Of a stretch of 64,000 nt of DNA, positions 41,711-51,301 are shown piece by piece. This DNA comes from an uncultured Luteimonas sp. Lineage in GTDB: Bacteria > Pseudomonadota > Gammaproteobacteria > Xanthomonadales > Xanthomonadaceae. A program made the translations under genes and the position numbers. A model generated the notes under the pieces. The model searched no databases, had not been told where the DNA came from, and worked only from the letters and a program-made list of their open reading frames with translations. The stretch spans positions 1-64,000 of the forward strand of contig CALLKI010000042.1 in NCBI GenBank assembly GCA_938008415.1. Direction: 5' to 3'. Position 1 is the first letter of the stretch. Each line of letters begins with the position of its first letter.

Positions 41711-43099
41711 TCAGCCGATGCGCACCCGCTCGTGCGAGGAGGCGATGTTCATGGCCTCCCGGTACTTGGCCACGGTGCGGCGGGCCACGGGGATGCCGGC
41801 GGCCTGGAGCATTTCGGCCAGGCGGGCGTCGGACAGGGGCTTGCGGGGGTCCTCGGCCTCGATCAGGCTGCGGATCATCTGCTGGATGGCGACGCTGGAG
41901 GCGCCGCCGCCGCCGCCGGTCTCGATCCCGGAGGCGAAGAAGTCGCGCAGCGCGATCGTGCCGCGTGGCGTGTGCACGTACTTGCGGGCGATCGCGCGCG
42001 AGACCGTGGACTCGTGCACGCCGATCTCGGCGGCGACTTCGCGCAGGGTCAGCGGGCGCAGGGCACGCGTACCGAACTCGAGGAAGCCCGACTGCTGCCG
42101 GACCAGGCACCTGACCACCTTCAGCAGGGTTTCGTTGCGGGCCTCGAGGTTCTTCAGCAGCCAGCGTGCCTCCTGCAGGCAGCCGCGCAGGTAGTTCGCG
42201 TCCTCGCCCGAGGCGTGCTGGATCATGCGCTCGTAGGCGCGGTGGATGGTGAGCCGCGAATGCAGGTTGCCGGCCAGCGAGACCCTCCACAGGCCGTTGC
42301 GCCGGGTGATCACGCAGTCGGGGACGACGTAGTGCTCGCTGGGGAGGTCGCCATAGCGCGCGCCTGGGCGGGGGTTGAGCGAGCGCAGCAGCCGCAGCGC
42401 GGCCTCGGCCTCGGCCATCGGGCAGGGGAGGGCCTCGGCCAGGCCGGCGGTCCCCAGCTTCGGCAACCGGTCGATCAGGGATGTGGCCGCGGCCATGGCG
42501 GCCTGCAGGCCGGGGGTGTCCGCGGGCAGGGCCTCCAGCTGCAGCCGCAGGCACTCGCCGAGGCCGCGGGCACCCACCCCGGGCGGGTCGAGGCGCTGTA
42601 CCTGGTGCAGCACCGCCTGGATCTCGTCCAGTCCGGCCTCGATCTCGGGCCGCAGGGCCTCGGCGATGGCTTCCAGCGGCTCGCGCAGGTAGCCGTCGTC
42701 GTCGATCGCGTCCACGATCGCCGCCGCGATCATGCGGTCGCGCGGGGACAGGTGGCCCAGGTGCAGCTGCCAGGACAGGTGGTCGTGCAGGGATTCGGCC
42801 TTGGCCAGGCGCTGCCCGGGGTCCGGGTCGTACCAGCCTTCCCCGTCCTCCCAGCCGGCCGTGCCCGCATCGTCGGCGGCCGGTTCCGGGCCGTCGTCTC
42901 CGCCGCCATCCCGGGCCTGGGATGGTGGCGCCGACAACGGCTCGTCCTCGGCCCAGTCGAGCAGGGGGTTGCTCTCCACGGCCGCCATGATCTCGGCCTC
43001 GAGCTCCTGGGCCGGCAGTTGCAGCAGGTGCAGGGCCTGGCGCAGCTGTGGCGTCAGGACCAGGTGTTGCCCCAGCGATGCCTGCAGGCGGGGCTTCAT
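41711..43099 (-). CDS. rpoN: RNA polymerase sigma-54 factor
   Basis: A 462-residue sigma-54. Region I starts MKPRLQASLGQHLVLTPQLR, an acidic, Gln/Asp-rich region II follows, then the core-binding domain (GVGARGLGECLRLQ, FLEFGTRALRPLTLREVAAE), an HTH around EIGVHESTVSRAIARKYVHT, and the RpoN box in VARRTVAKYREAM near the C-terminus. It directs transcription with AAA+ activators, for example for pili and flagella. It sits between lptB and hpf, the classic proteobacterial order. Confidence 0.97.
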   Translation of the reverse strand: MKPRLQASLGQHLVLTPQLRQALHLLQLPAQELEAEIMAAVESNPLLDWAEDEPLSAPPSQARDGGGDDGPEPAADDAGTAGWEDGEGWYDPDPGQRLAKAESLHDHLSWQLHLGHLSPRDRMIAAAIVDAIDDDGYLREPLEAIAEALRPEIEAGLDEIQAVLHQVQRLDPPGVGARGLGECLRLQLEALPADTPGLQAAMAAATSLIDRLPKLGTAGLAEALPCPMAEAEAALRLLRSLNPRPGARYGDLPSEHYVVPDCVITRRNGLWRVSLAGNLHSRLTIHRAYERMIQHASGEDANYLRGCLQEARWLLKNLEARNETLLKVVRCLVRQQSGFLEFGTRALRPLTLREVAAEIGVHESTVSRAIARKYVHTPRGTIALRDFFASGIETGGGGGASSVAIQQMIRSLIEAEDPRKPLSDARLAEMLQAAGIPVARRTVAKYREAMNIASSHERVRIG

Positions 43100-43135
43100 C
43101 GGTTCCCTTCCTGGAACAGGCGGGATGCCGGGTGT

Positions 43136-43855
43136 TTACAGCCGGAAGGACTCCCCAAGATAGACACGACGCACGTCCGGGTTGGCGAGCAGCGCGTCCG
43201 GCGCCCCCTGCGCCAGGACGCCACCCTCGTTGAGAATATACGCCCTGTCGCAAATGCCCAACGTCTCGCGGACGTTGTGATCCGTGATCAGGACCCCGAT
43301 CCCGCGGAGCTTGAGGTGCTCGACGATGCGCTGGATTTCCCCCACCGAAATGGGGTCCACCCCCGCGAAGGGCTCGTCCAGCAGCATCAGCCGGGGGCGG
43401 GCGGCCAGCGCCCGGGCGATCTCGACCCGGCGCCGTTCGCCGCCCGACAGGCTGGCCCCGATCTGGTTGGCAACGTGGGAGACCTGCAGCTCGTCGAGCA
43501 GGCTCTCCAGTTCCCGCAGCCGGCCGTTGCGGTCGAGGTCCTCGCGCGTCTCCAGGACCAGCATGATGTTGTCGGCCACGCTCAGCCTGCGGAACACCGA
43601 GGGTTCCTGCGGCAGGTAGCCGACGCCCAGCCTGGCGCGCACGTGCATGGGCTCGCCGGTGATGTCGCGGCCGTCGAGCACGATCCTGCCGGCGTCCGCC
43701 GCCACCAGGCCGACGATCATGTAGAAGCAGGTGGTCTTGCCGGCGCCATTGGGTCCGAGCAGGCCGACCACCTCGCCTGCGTCCAGGGTCAGCCCGAAGT
43801 CACGGACGACCTCGCGCTGCCGGTAACGCTTGCGCAGTCCTTCGGCGACCAGCAT
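43136..43855 (-). CDS. lptB: LPS export ABC transporter ATP-binding protein
   Basis: A 239-residue ABC ATPase that drives LptBFG extraction of lipopolysaccharide from the inner membrane. Walker A GPNGAGKTTCFYMI, Q-loop region YLPQEPSVFR, signature LSGGERRRVEIA, Walker B LMLLDEPFAGVDP and switch His in ITDHNVRETL. The motifs all match LptB. It overlaps lptA by one base and is followed by rpoN. Confidence 0.97.
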   Translation of the reverse strand: MLVAEGLRKRYRQREVVRDFGLTLDAGEVVGLLGPNGAGKTTCFYMIVGLVAADAGRIVLDGRDITGEPMHVRARLGVGYLPQEPSVFRRLSVADNIMLVLETREDLDRNGRLRELESLLDELQVSHVANQIGASLSGGERRRVEIARALAARPRLMLLDEPFAGVDPISVGEIQRIVEHLKLRGIGVLITDHNVRETLGICDRAYILNEGGVLAQGAPDALLANPDVRRVYLGESFRL

Positions 43856-44382
43856 CAGTTGTCCCCGTTGCCGGGAGGGGTGGTCCCGGACCTGTTGGCG
43901 CGCGGTTCGAAGATCAGCCGCACGCGCCCGCCGTTGCCGCCGCCCTGCACCTGCCCGGTGCTCATGTTGTAGACCACGCGCTCGCTGGAGATGCTGCCCT
44001 GTCCGGGCTGCTGCACCATGGCGTTGCCGGTGAGCACGATGGTGTCGGTGGCGCGGTCGTAGTCGATCCGGTTGGCGGTCGCGTTGATGCGGCCGCCGGA
44101 ATCGTTCTCCTGGCTCATGTGCGCGGGCGAGCCGGTGAGCTTGACCATGCGGATCTCGCCGTCGCGGATGGTGAAGTCCGCTTCCGCGGCGCGGATGTCC
44201 AGCGTGCCCTGGGTGATGCGCACGTTGCCCTTCAGCAGGCAGGGCGCGCCATCGACCATGCGGCAGTCGCTGCTGTCGGCCTCGGCGTTGATCTTCTGGT
44301 TGCGGTCCGAGCTCCTGGCCATGGCGTCGTGGGCCAGGACCGCAAGGGTGGCCAGGACCAGGCTAGCGGCGGTTCGGTTCAT
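43855..44382 (-). CDS. lptA: LPS transport periplasmic protein LptA
   Basis: A 175-residue periplasmic bridge protein of the OstA family. Signal peptide residues 1-22 (ATLAVLAHDAMA), then INAEADSSDCRMVDGAPCLL with a Cys pair, CLLKGNVRITQGTLDIRAAE and a GNAMVQQPGQGSISSERVVY strand block. The C-terminus is a Gly-rich tail. LptA joins LptC and LptD to carry lipopolysaccharide across the periplasm. It overlaps lptC by 20 bp. Confidence 0.93.
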   Translation of the reverse strand: MNRTAASLVLATLAVLAHDAMARSSDRNQKINAEADSSDCRMVDGAPCLLKGNVRITQGTLDIRAAEADFTIRDGEIRMVKLTGSPAHMSQENDSGGRINATANRIDYDRATDTIVLTGNAMVQQPGQGSISSERVVYNMSTGQVQGGGNGGRVRLIFEPRANRSGTTPPGNGDN

Positions 44383-44923
44383 GGCTCAGCTGCACCTTGG
44401 ACAGGAGGAGGATGCGCTTGTCGGCGAGGTGGGCGCGCATGCCCGTGCCCCGCATTGTAGAGCCGGGGCTGGTGATGGTGACCGGAGCGGAGGAAACGGC
44501 CAGGTCCTTCTGCGGGAACACGTCCATTTCCGTGGTGTTCAGGATCGTGGTGCGGGCGGCGCCATCGGGACTGCGCGCGACCACGTTGCCGCGCAACCGG
44601 ATCTCGTCGCTTTTTTCGTTGATCCAACCGGTCTCCGAGCTGACTTCCCAGTGGCTGCCGTGGCGGTCGGGCATCAGGAACAGGGGGGTGGTCAGTTCCA
44701 GGGTGCGCGCGTCCGGCGTCTGCCGCAGTTCCGGCGCCCGCAGCGAGAAGGATTCCCTGCCCTCGGAATCGAGGGTGACCAGTTCGAAGTCGCGCAGCAC
44801 GTAGTCGGAGCGCGACAGGTCGATCTCCCCGGCCTCCCCGTCCTGCGCCTGCCGCCAGGCCGACCACCCGGTGATGGCCGCGCCGGCGAGCAGCACCACC
44901 GCGAGCAGGGTGCGCCAATTCAT
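44363..44923 (-). CDS. lptC: LPS export system protein LptC
   Basis: A 186-residue bitopic protein with an N-terminal membrane helix (LLAVVLLAGAAITGWSAW) and a periplasmic beta-jellyroll: SDYVLRDFELVTLDSEGRES, ARTLELTTPLFLMPDRHG, GWINEKSDEIRLRGNVVA and a closing DKRILLLSKVQLSHEPNRR. It couples LptBFG to LptA. It overlaps kdsC (ATGA) and runs into lptA. Confidence 0.93.
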   Translation of the reverse strand: MNWRTLLAVVLLAGAAITGWSAWRQAQDGEAGEIDLSRSDYVLRDFELVTLDSEGRESFSLRAPELRQTPDARTLELTTPLFLMPDRHGSHWEVSSETGWINEKSDEIRLRGNVVARSPDGAARTTILNTTEMDVFPQKDLAVSSAPVTITSPGSTMRGTGMRAHLADKRILLLSKVQLSHEPNRR

Positions 44924-45477
44924 GCCTGCCTCCCGGGGCCGAGCAGCGCCCCGACCTTGCCCTGCGCGTGCAGTACCAGGTCGCAGAACTCGCGGGCCGC
45001 GCCCTCGCCGCCGCGTGCCCGCGCGATCCAGTGCACCTCGCCGCGGATCCAGGGGTGCGCGTTCGCCGGTGCCGCGGCGAAGCCGACCCTGCGCAGCACC
45101 CCGAGGTCGGCGATGTCGTCGCCCATGAACGCGACCTCGTCCATGGCAAGGCCCAGGCGCGCGCGGATTTCCTCCACGCAGGCCAGCTTGTCCTTCACGC
45201 CGGCATGGCCTTCGGCGCCCAGTTCCTGCGCGCGGTTCCGCGCGACCCGGCTCTCGCGCGCGGTGACGAACGCTGTGGCGATGCCGGCGCGGCGCAACAG
45301 CACCAGGCCCTGGCCGTCGAGCACGTGGAAGGCCTTGGTTTCCACGTGGTCGGCGTCGAACCACAGGCGGCCGTCGGTGAGCGTGCCGTCCACGTCGAAG
45401 CAGGCCAGGCGCACCTTCGCCGCGCGGGCGAGGACGTCGGCCGCGACATCCGCGAACATGGTGTGCACGCCGGTCAT
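44920..45477 (-). CDS. kdsC: Kdo-8-phosphate phosphatase
   Basis: A 185-residue HAD phosphatase for Kdo synthesis in lipid A biogenesis. Motif I is ACFDVDGTLTDGRLWFD, motif II FVTARES, motif III region GVKDKLACVEEI, and motif IV FMGDDIADLGVL. No cap insert, as expected for tetrameric KdsC. The ATG at 45477 overlaps the kdsD stop; an internal in-frame ATG (Met7) is a possible alternative. Confidence 0.95.
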   Translation of the reverse strand: MTGVHTMFADVAADVLARAAKVRLACFDVDGTLTDGRLWFDADHVETKAFHVLDGQGLVLLRRAGIATAFVTARESRVARNRAQELGAEGHAGVKDKLACVEEIRARLGLAMDEVAFMGDDIADLGVLRRVGFAAAPANAHPWIRGEVHWIARARGGEGAAREFCDLVLHAQGKVGALLGPGRQA

Positions 45478-46475
45478 ACCACCCGCGCCCGCAGCAGGTC
45501 GTGGATGTTGAGCGCGCCGACCACGCGCCGTTGCGCGTCGATCACCGGCAGCGCGTTGACCTTGCGCGTCTCCATCAGCCGGGCGGCCTCGCTGGCGAGC
45601 GCGTCGGCGCCGATGGTGACCGGATCGCGGGTCATCACCTCGCTGATCCGCACCGTGTGCACGTCGAGGCCGGGGCGCGACAGCGTGCGGCGCAGGTCGC
45701 CGTCGGTGTAGATGCCCAGCAGGGTACCGTCGCCACCCACCACCGCGGTCATGCCCAGGCGCTTGCGGCTCATCTCGATCAGCGCCTCGCCGAGGGTGGC
45801 GTCCTCGCGCACGGCGGGGATGTCCTCGCCGCTGTGCATCACGTCGGAGATGTGCAGCAGCAGGCGGCGTCCGAGCGCGCCGGCCGGGTGCGATCGCGCG
45901 AAGTCGTCGGCGGTGAATCCACGCGCCTCCAGCAGCGCGACCGCGAGCGCATCGCCCATCGCCAGCGAGGCGGTGGTGCTCGAGGTGGGCGCCAGGTGCA
46001 GCGGGCAGGCTTCCTCCGGGACGCTGACGTCGAGGTGCACGTCCGCCGCGCGCGCGAGCGTGGACTGCGCGCGGCCGGTCATCGCGATCAGCACGTTGCC
46101 CTGGCGCTTGAGCACGGGCAGCAGCATCAGGATCTCGTCGGACTCGCCCGAGTACGACAGCGCCAGCACCACGTCGGCGTCGGTGATCATGCCCAGGTCG
46201 CCGTGGCCGGCCTCGCCCGGATGCACGTAGAACGCGGGCGTCCCGGTGGAGGCCAGGGTCGCGGCGATCTTGCGGGCGATGTGGCCGGACTTGCCCATGC
46301 CGGTGCAGACCACCCGGCCACGGCACGCGAGGATGTGCCGGCAGGCATCGCTGAATGCGCCGTCGATGCGGCCGGCCACGGTCTGCAGCGCCCGTGTCTC
46401 GATCGCGAAGACGCGGCGGCCGGTGTCGGCGAACGCCGCCGGATCCGGAACGGAGGAGGTCGCGGTCTTGGCCAT
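45474..46475 (-). CDS. kdsD: Arabinose-5-phosphate isomerase
   Basis: A 333-residue enzyme that turns ribulose 5-phosphate into arabinose 5-phosphate for Kdo. The SIS domain (CTGMGKSGHIARKIAATLA, LALSYSGESDEIL, APTSSTTASLAMGDALAVAL) is followed by two CBS motifs near the C-terminus (LLGIYTDGDLRRTLSR). First gene of the kdsD-kdsC-lpt-rpoN-PTS string. A TAGAAT -10 lies 38 bases upstream. Divergent from the bolA-like gene. Confidence 0.96.
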   Translation of the reverse strand: MAKTATSSVPDPAAFADTGRRVFAIETRALQTVAGRIDGAFSDACRHILACRGRVVCTGMGKSGHIARKIAATLASTGTPAFYVHPGEAGHGDLGMITDADVVLALSYSGESDEILMLLPVLKRQGNVLIAMTGRAQSTLARAADVHLDVSVPEEACPLHLAPTSSTTASLAMGDALAVALLEARGFTADDFARSHPAGALGRRLLLHISDVMHSGEDIPAVREDATLGEALIEMSRKRLGMTAVVGGDGTLLGIYTDGDLRRTLSRPGLDVHTVRISEVMTRDPVTIGADALASEAARLMETRKVNALPVIDAQRRVVGALNIHDLLRARVV

Positions 46476-46512
46476 ACCCGGGTGGAGGGCTTTCCGTTAG
46501 GCTATTCCGTCC

Positions 46513-46518
46513 ATTCTA
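46513..46518 (-). promoter_or_regulatory. -10 box TAGAAT of the kdsD operon
   Basis: The minus strand reads GCCTAGAATGGAC. TAGAAT is 37 bases before the kdsD start (46475), so this copy has an ordinary leader. The 98-bp gap is shared with the divergent bolA-murA unit. Confidence 0.4.
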
Positions 46519-46573
46519 GGCGCTCCCCGGCGCCGGGTGTCCGGGAACCGCGGTTCCGCCGGCACCGGGACTC

Positions 46574-46845
46574 ATGCGCCCTTCAGCAGGACATCCCTTG
46601 GACGCGAACACCATCCGCCAACTGATCGAACAGGGTCTGCCCGGCGCCCGGGTCGAGGTGCGGGGCGATGACGGCGTGCACTTCGAGGCCGTGGTGGTCT
46701 CGGAAGCGTTCGCCGGCAGGCCGCCCCTGGCCCGGCACCGGATGGTCTACGCCACGCTCGGCGACCGCATGGGGGGCGAGATCCACGCCCTGGCCCTGAA
46801 GACGCTGACCCCGGACGAACACGCCCGCCAGCAGGAGCGCGGCTG

Positions 46846-46846
<1 letters not shown>
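46574..46846 (+). CDS. BolA/IbaG-family protein
   Basis: A 90-residue BolA-fold protein: ANTIRQLIEQGLPGARVEVR, DGVHFEAVVVSEAFAG and HRMVYATLGDRMGGEIHALA are family blocks, and the His of the GVHF and EIHAL segments could bind a [2Fe-2S] cluster with a monothiol glutaredoxin. In E. coli ibaG (yrbA) also precedes murA. Start: ATG at 46574, or a TTG at 46598 that begins the fold (LDANTIRQL) with AGCAGGA just before it. It is coupled to murA: the stop overlaps the murA ATG by one base. Confidence 0.93.
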
Positions 46847-48104
<1,258 letters not shown>

Positions 48105-48108
<4 letters not shown>

Positions 48109-48419
48109 TGCGGGCACCAGGCCGGCTGTCACCGCGGCGCAAGGCCCTGCTGGCCACCATGGCCACGGTCCTGCTGCTGATGGCGGTACTGGGCTGGCTT
48201 GGCGTGGCCGGGTTTTCGGGAACCCGGCCTGCCGAGATGGACTGGAACCACGACGGCCGGGTCACCCGGCTCGAGATCCTGCAGGGCTACACCCTGGTGG
48301 TGGTGGACGGGACGGTCGAAGGCCAGCGCACCTGCCGCCGCTACGCGTGGCTGGGCGACCGCGCCAATCCGTTCCGTGTGGACTGCCGCACCGAGGTCAG
48401 GCCCGGCGCCGCGCAGTGA
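48105..48419 (+). CDS. Small membrane protein with a canonical EF-hand loop
   Basis: A 104-residue protein: cytosolic Arg-rich start, one membrane helix (about 13-37, ALLATMATVLLLMAVLGWLG) and a periplasmic tail. The tail begins with DWNHDGRVTRLE (Asp46, Asn48, Asp50, Thr54, Glu57 at EF-loop positions 1, 3, 5, 9, 12), a full 12-residue calcium loop, then YTLVVVDGTVEGQRTCRRY with two Cys-containing strands (CRRY, DCRT). No family name recalled; function unknown. Its ATG overlaps the murA stop, so it is translated with murA. Convergent with the DUF3108 genes. Confidence 0.78.
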
Positions 48420-48443
48420 CAGTGCTTCCGCCGCCCGGCGGGG

Positions 48444-49127
48444 TCAGCGCCACGAGGCCAGGTGCAGACTGACCGTTTCGTTGCCGCCTTCGGACTGGAC
48501 GATCCGCAGCGGCACCGGAATCCCGGCTGCGACCCACACGCTGGTGCTCTTGCCGCCCGAGGCCGTGACCACCCGGGTCGCCTGCACCGTGCGCCCGCCG
48601 ATGGCGATGGCCCCGGTCCCGGCGCGCCGGAATGACATCGGCCGCGCCTTGCCGTTCTCGATGACCCGGTAGTCGAGCGGCTTGCCCGCGGGGACATCAC
48701 GCACCAGCGCCAGCATCAGCAGCAGGCTGTCGAGGTCGCCGGCCCGGATCTGGACCGGGCCGCGCCGCGAGGGCCTGGCATCGCCGGCCCAGGTCGCCTG
48801 CCTCGCGCGCCAGTCGAAGCGCGCCGGGACCGTCCGGCGCCGGCCGAGGTAGCTGGTGATGTCGCTGCCGCCCAGCGGCATGTAGTAGCCGCGCGCCTCG
48901 GTGAAAAGGGTGGCCTGGCTCATGGACGCGGCGAGGTTGTTGACGCTCAGCGCCAGGCTCCACTGGCTGCCACGCGGCGACAGCACCATCACCGCGTCGG
49001 CCGGGATGCCCTTGTATTTCGCGGAGTAGTTGGCCGTGAATGGCCGCAGCGCCGCCTGCACCGGGCCGACGGCGAGGCAGAGCAGGAGGGCGAGCAGGCA
49101 GGTGCGTACCGTCGGCTGCGTGGACAT
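48444..49127 (-). CDS. DUF3108-family periplasmic protein (paralogue C)
   Basis: A 227-residue exported protein. Signal peptide residues 1-25 (LALLLCLAVGPVQA), then the DUF3108 start LRPFTANYSAKYKGIPADAV. The fold is beta-rich: YYMPLGGSDITSY, FDWRARQATWAGD, LDSLLLMLALVRDV and KPLDYRVIENGKAR carry the same pattern as its two neighbours. Function unknown; DUF3108 proteins occur in the purN region of many gammaproteobacteria. Least similar of the three. It lies 31 bp after paralogue B. Confidence 0.85.
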   Translation of the reverse strand: MSTQPTVRTCLLALLLCLAVGPVQAALRPFTANYSAKYKGIPADAVMVLSPRGSQWSLALSVNNLAASMSQATLFTEARGYYMPLGGSDITSYLGRRRTVPARFDWRARQATWAGDARPSRRGPVQIRAGDLDSLLLMLALVRDVPAGKPLDYRVIENGKARPMSFRRAGTGAIAIGGRTVQATRVVTASGGKSTSVWVAAGIPVPLRIVQSEGGNETVSLHLASWR

Positions 49128-49158
49128 GCGGGGGCCCGTCCGGGGTGGCGATGGCGGA

Positions 49159-49890
49159 TCAGCGGATCGACTTCAGCCGCAGGTCGATGTGGTCGCGGCC
49201 GTTGCGCTGCTGCAGCAGGCGTGCCGGCACCGGCAGGCCTTCGACGATCCAGGCGGTGATGGTGCGCGAGCCGTCCTGCTGCCTGACCCGCGTGGCCTTG
49301 TATTCGCGGCCCTGCACCGTGATCGTCTCCGTGCCCACGGGCTGGAACACCTGCCGGCGCGCGCGTCCCTCCTCGACCAGCCGGTAGCTCAGCTCCCGGC
49401 CGGAGGCGAAGTCGCGCACCAGCGCGAGGTTGAGCAGCATGCCGTCGACGTCGCCCGGCTGCAGGCGGACCGGGCCGCCGCGGCCCTCGCGCACGTCGCC
49501 GCTCCACGTCGCCACCCCGCGCGACCAGTCGTAGGTGGCGTTGATCGTGCGGTTCTTGACCAGCATCGCCGCCAGCCCGTGCTCGCCGCGCTGCGAGTCC
49601 ACGGCCGACAGCGGGCGCCAGCCGTCGCCCGTGGCCTCGAACACCGTGCTCTGGGCGAGGCGTGCGCCGGCGCCCGTGACCTCGAGGCTGTATTTCCAGC
49701 GGTTGCCATCCTCCCGCGACAGGGTCATGCGGCCGGTGGCCTGCAGGCCCATGTAATGGGCCTCGTATTCGGCGCTGAACGGCTCCAGCGCCAGCAGCGG
49801 GCCGGCGAACACGGACAGGATGCCGGCCAGCGCCAGGGTCGCGGGGCGGAGGAGGGTGCGGATACGGGACGGGCTGGACTGCATCGTCAT
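49159..49890 (-). CDS. DUF3108-family periplasmic protein (paralogue B)
   Basis: A 243-residue exported protein with a signal peptide (residues about 10-33, LALAGILSVFAGPLLA). LEPFSAEYEAHYMGLQATGR opens the DUF3108 domain and WRPLSAVDSQRGEHGLAAML, YDWSRGVATWSGDVREG, DGMLLNLALVRDFASG and LSYRLVEEGRARRQVF follow the same order as in paralogue A. Middle gene of three tandem copies. Coupled to A: its ATG overlaps the stop of A by 4 bp. Function unknown. Confidence 0.85.
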   Translation of the reverse strand: MTMQSSPSRIRTLLRPATLALAGILSVFAGPLLALEPFSAEYEAHYMGLQATGRMTLSREDGNRWKYSLEVTGAGARLAQSTVFEATGDGWRPLSAVDSQRGEHGLAAMLVKNRTINATYDWSRGVATWSGDVREGRGGPVRLQPGDVDGMLLNLALVRDFASGRELSYRLVEEGRARRQVFQPVGTETITVQGREYKATRVRQQDGSRTITAWIVEGLPVPARLLQQRNGRDHIDLRLKSIR

Positions 49891-50627
49891 TGTGTGTCGA
49901 CTCCCCTGTACTCGACGAGGCGCAGGTCGAGGCTGTCCTCGCCATTCTCTCGCTGCAGGATGCGGACCGGAGTGGGGACGCCGTCCGCGATCCAGAACAC
50001 GGTCTCGTCGTTGCCGCCGTTGGTGCGTTCCACGCGCAGGGCCTCGTAGCCCAGATCGTCCACGGTCACGGTTTCCGGCAGGTCGGAGACGCGGTAATGA
50101 TGGTCGCGTGCCTTGCCGCCGTCCACGAGCCGGTAGCGGAGCTCGCGGCCGGGGGCGGCATCCCGGACGGTCGCCAGGTTGACCAGCAGCCCGCTCATGT
50201 CGCCATCCTGCAGCGGGATGGGGGCGCGGCGCTTTTCACTGATGTCGCCCTCCCAGCGTGCGGTGCGGGTGTGCCAGTCGTAGGTGCCGGTGATCCTGCG
50301 GTTGAAGAACACGGCCGCCCTGCGCACGGTGCTCTGCGAGATCGGGCGGTAGCGCTCGTCCCACACGTCGAACACCGTGCTCTGGTCGATGTTGAGCCCG
50401 ACGATCCCGGCGAAGCCGCGGTTGCCGCGGATGGACAGGTCCACCCGCCAGCCGTTCGGCACCGCGTCGGTACGGGTCACCTGCATGGTGGCGGTGCCCG
50501 CGCGCCTGCCGCCGTACCAGGCCTCGTAGCTGGCCATGAAGGGTTCCAGCGCGGCGGCAGGCGGGGCGGGCAGCAGGGTTGCGGCGGCCAGGAGGGCGGC
50601 AGGGAGCAATCGCATGCCGCGCATCAT
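49887..50627 (-). CDS. DUF3108-family periplasmic protein (paralogue A)
   Basis: A 246-residue exported protein with a signal peptide (residues about 5-26, LLPAALLAAATLLPAPPAAA). LEPFMASYEAWYGGRRAGTA starts the DUF3108 domain; YDWHTRTARWEGDISEKRR, GDMSGLLVNLATVRDAAPG and LRYRLVDGGKARDHHYRVSD are the matching blocks. It is coupled to purN by an ATGA-type overlap and to paralogue B, so all three run in the purM-purN operon. Either ATG of the MM start (50627 or 50624) could serve. Function unknown. Confidence 0.87.
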   Translation of the reverse strand: MMRGMRLLPAALLAAATLLPAPPAAALEPFMASYEAWYGGRRAGTATMQVTRTDAVPNGWRVDLSIRGNRGFAGIVGLNIDQSTVFDVWDERYRPISQSTVRRAAVFFNRRITGTYDWHTRTARWEGDISEKRRAPIPLQDGDMSGLLVNLATVRDAAPGRELRYRLVDGGKARDHHYRVSDLPETVTVDDLGYEALRVERTNGGNDETVFWIADGVPTPVRILQRENGEDSLDLRLVEYRGVDTQ

Positions 50628-51301
50628 GCGAAGCGGTTGTTGGCTGCAAGCTGAAGCGGGTGGCCCAGGGGTGTGCCGTCCACGTGAACGGTCCGTTCAT
50701 GCAGCGTGATGCGCCCGGCGGCCAGCCAGCGCAGCGTCTCCACCAGCAGCGGGTGTTCGCGTTCGAGCACGCGAGCCGCGAGGATGTCCGGGTCGTCTCC
50801 CGGCAGCACCGGCACCCGGGCCTGGGCGATCACGGGGCCGCCGTCGAGTTCGGGTGTGACGAAGTGCACGCTGGCGCCGTGTTCGCTCGCGCCGGCCTCG
50901 AGCGCCTGGCGGTGGGTGTGCAGGCCCTTGAACAGGGGCAGCAGGGAAGGGTGGATGTTGATCATGCGCCCGGTGCGCGCCTCGACCGCGGCGGCGCCGA
51001 TGATGCACATGTAGCCGGCGCAGACGATGAAGTCCGGTTCGACCGCGTCCACCCGCGCGAAGAAGGCCTCGTCGAAGGCGTCGCGCGAGGGGAATGCCTT
51101 CGGGCGCAGGGATTCGGCGTGGATCCCGGCGCCGCGCGCGCGCTGCAGGGCCAGCGCGTCGCTGCGGTCGGAGAACACGCCAACGACCTCGGCGTCGAGG
51201 TCGCCGGCCGAGATCGCGTCGAGGATCGCCTGCAGGTTGCTGCCGCGGCCCGAGGCCAGCACCGCGAGGCGGCAGCGCCGGTGGCCGCCCATGCCGCTCA
51301 T
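50624..51301 (-). CDS. purN: Phosphoribosylglycinamide formyltransferase
   Basis: A 225-residue folate-dependent enzyme of purine synthesis. VLASGRGSNLQAILDAI, the GYMCIIGAAAVEARTGRMIN segment, INIHPSLLPLFKGLHTHRQA with Asn/His and HGASVHFVTPELDGGPVIAQ with the catalytic Asp are all present. Slightly longer C-terminus than E. coli PurN (212). Start at 51301 (MSGMGGHRRCRLAVLASG) overlaps the purM stop by 4 bp; a second Met at 51292 is possible. Confidence 0.95.
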   Translation of the reverse strand: MSGMGGHRRCRLAVLASGRGSNLQAILDAISAGDLDAEVVGVFSDRSDALALQRARGAGIHAESLRPKAFPSRDAFDEAFFARVDAVEPDFIVCAGYMCIIGAAAVEARTGRMINIHPSLLPLFKGLHTHRQALEAGASEHGASVHFVTPELDGGPVIAQARVPVLPGDDPDILAARVLEREHPLLVETLRWLAAGRITLHERTVHVDGTPLGHPLQLAANNRFA

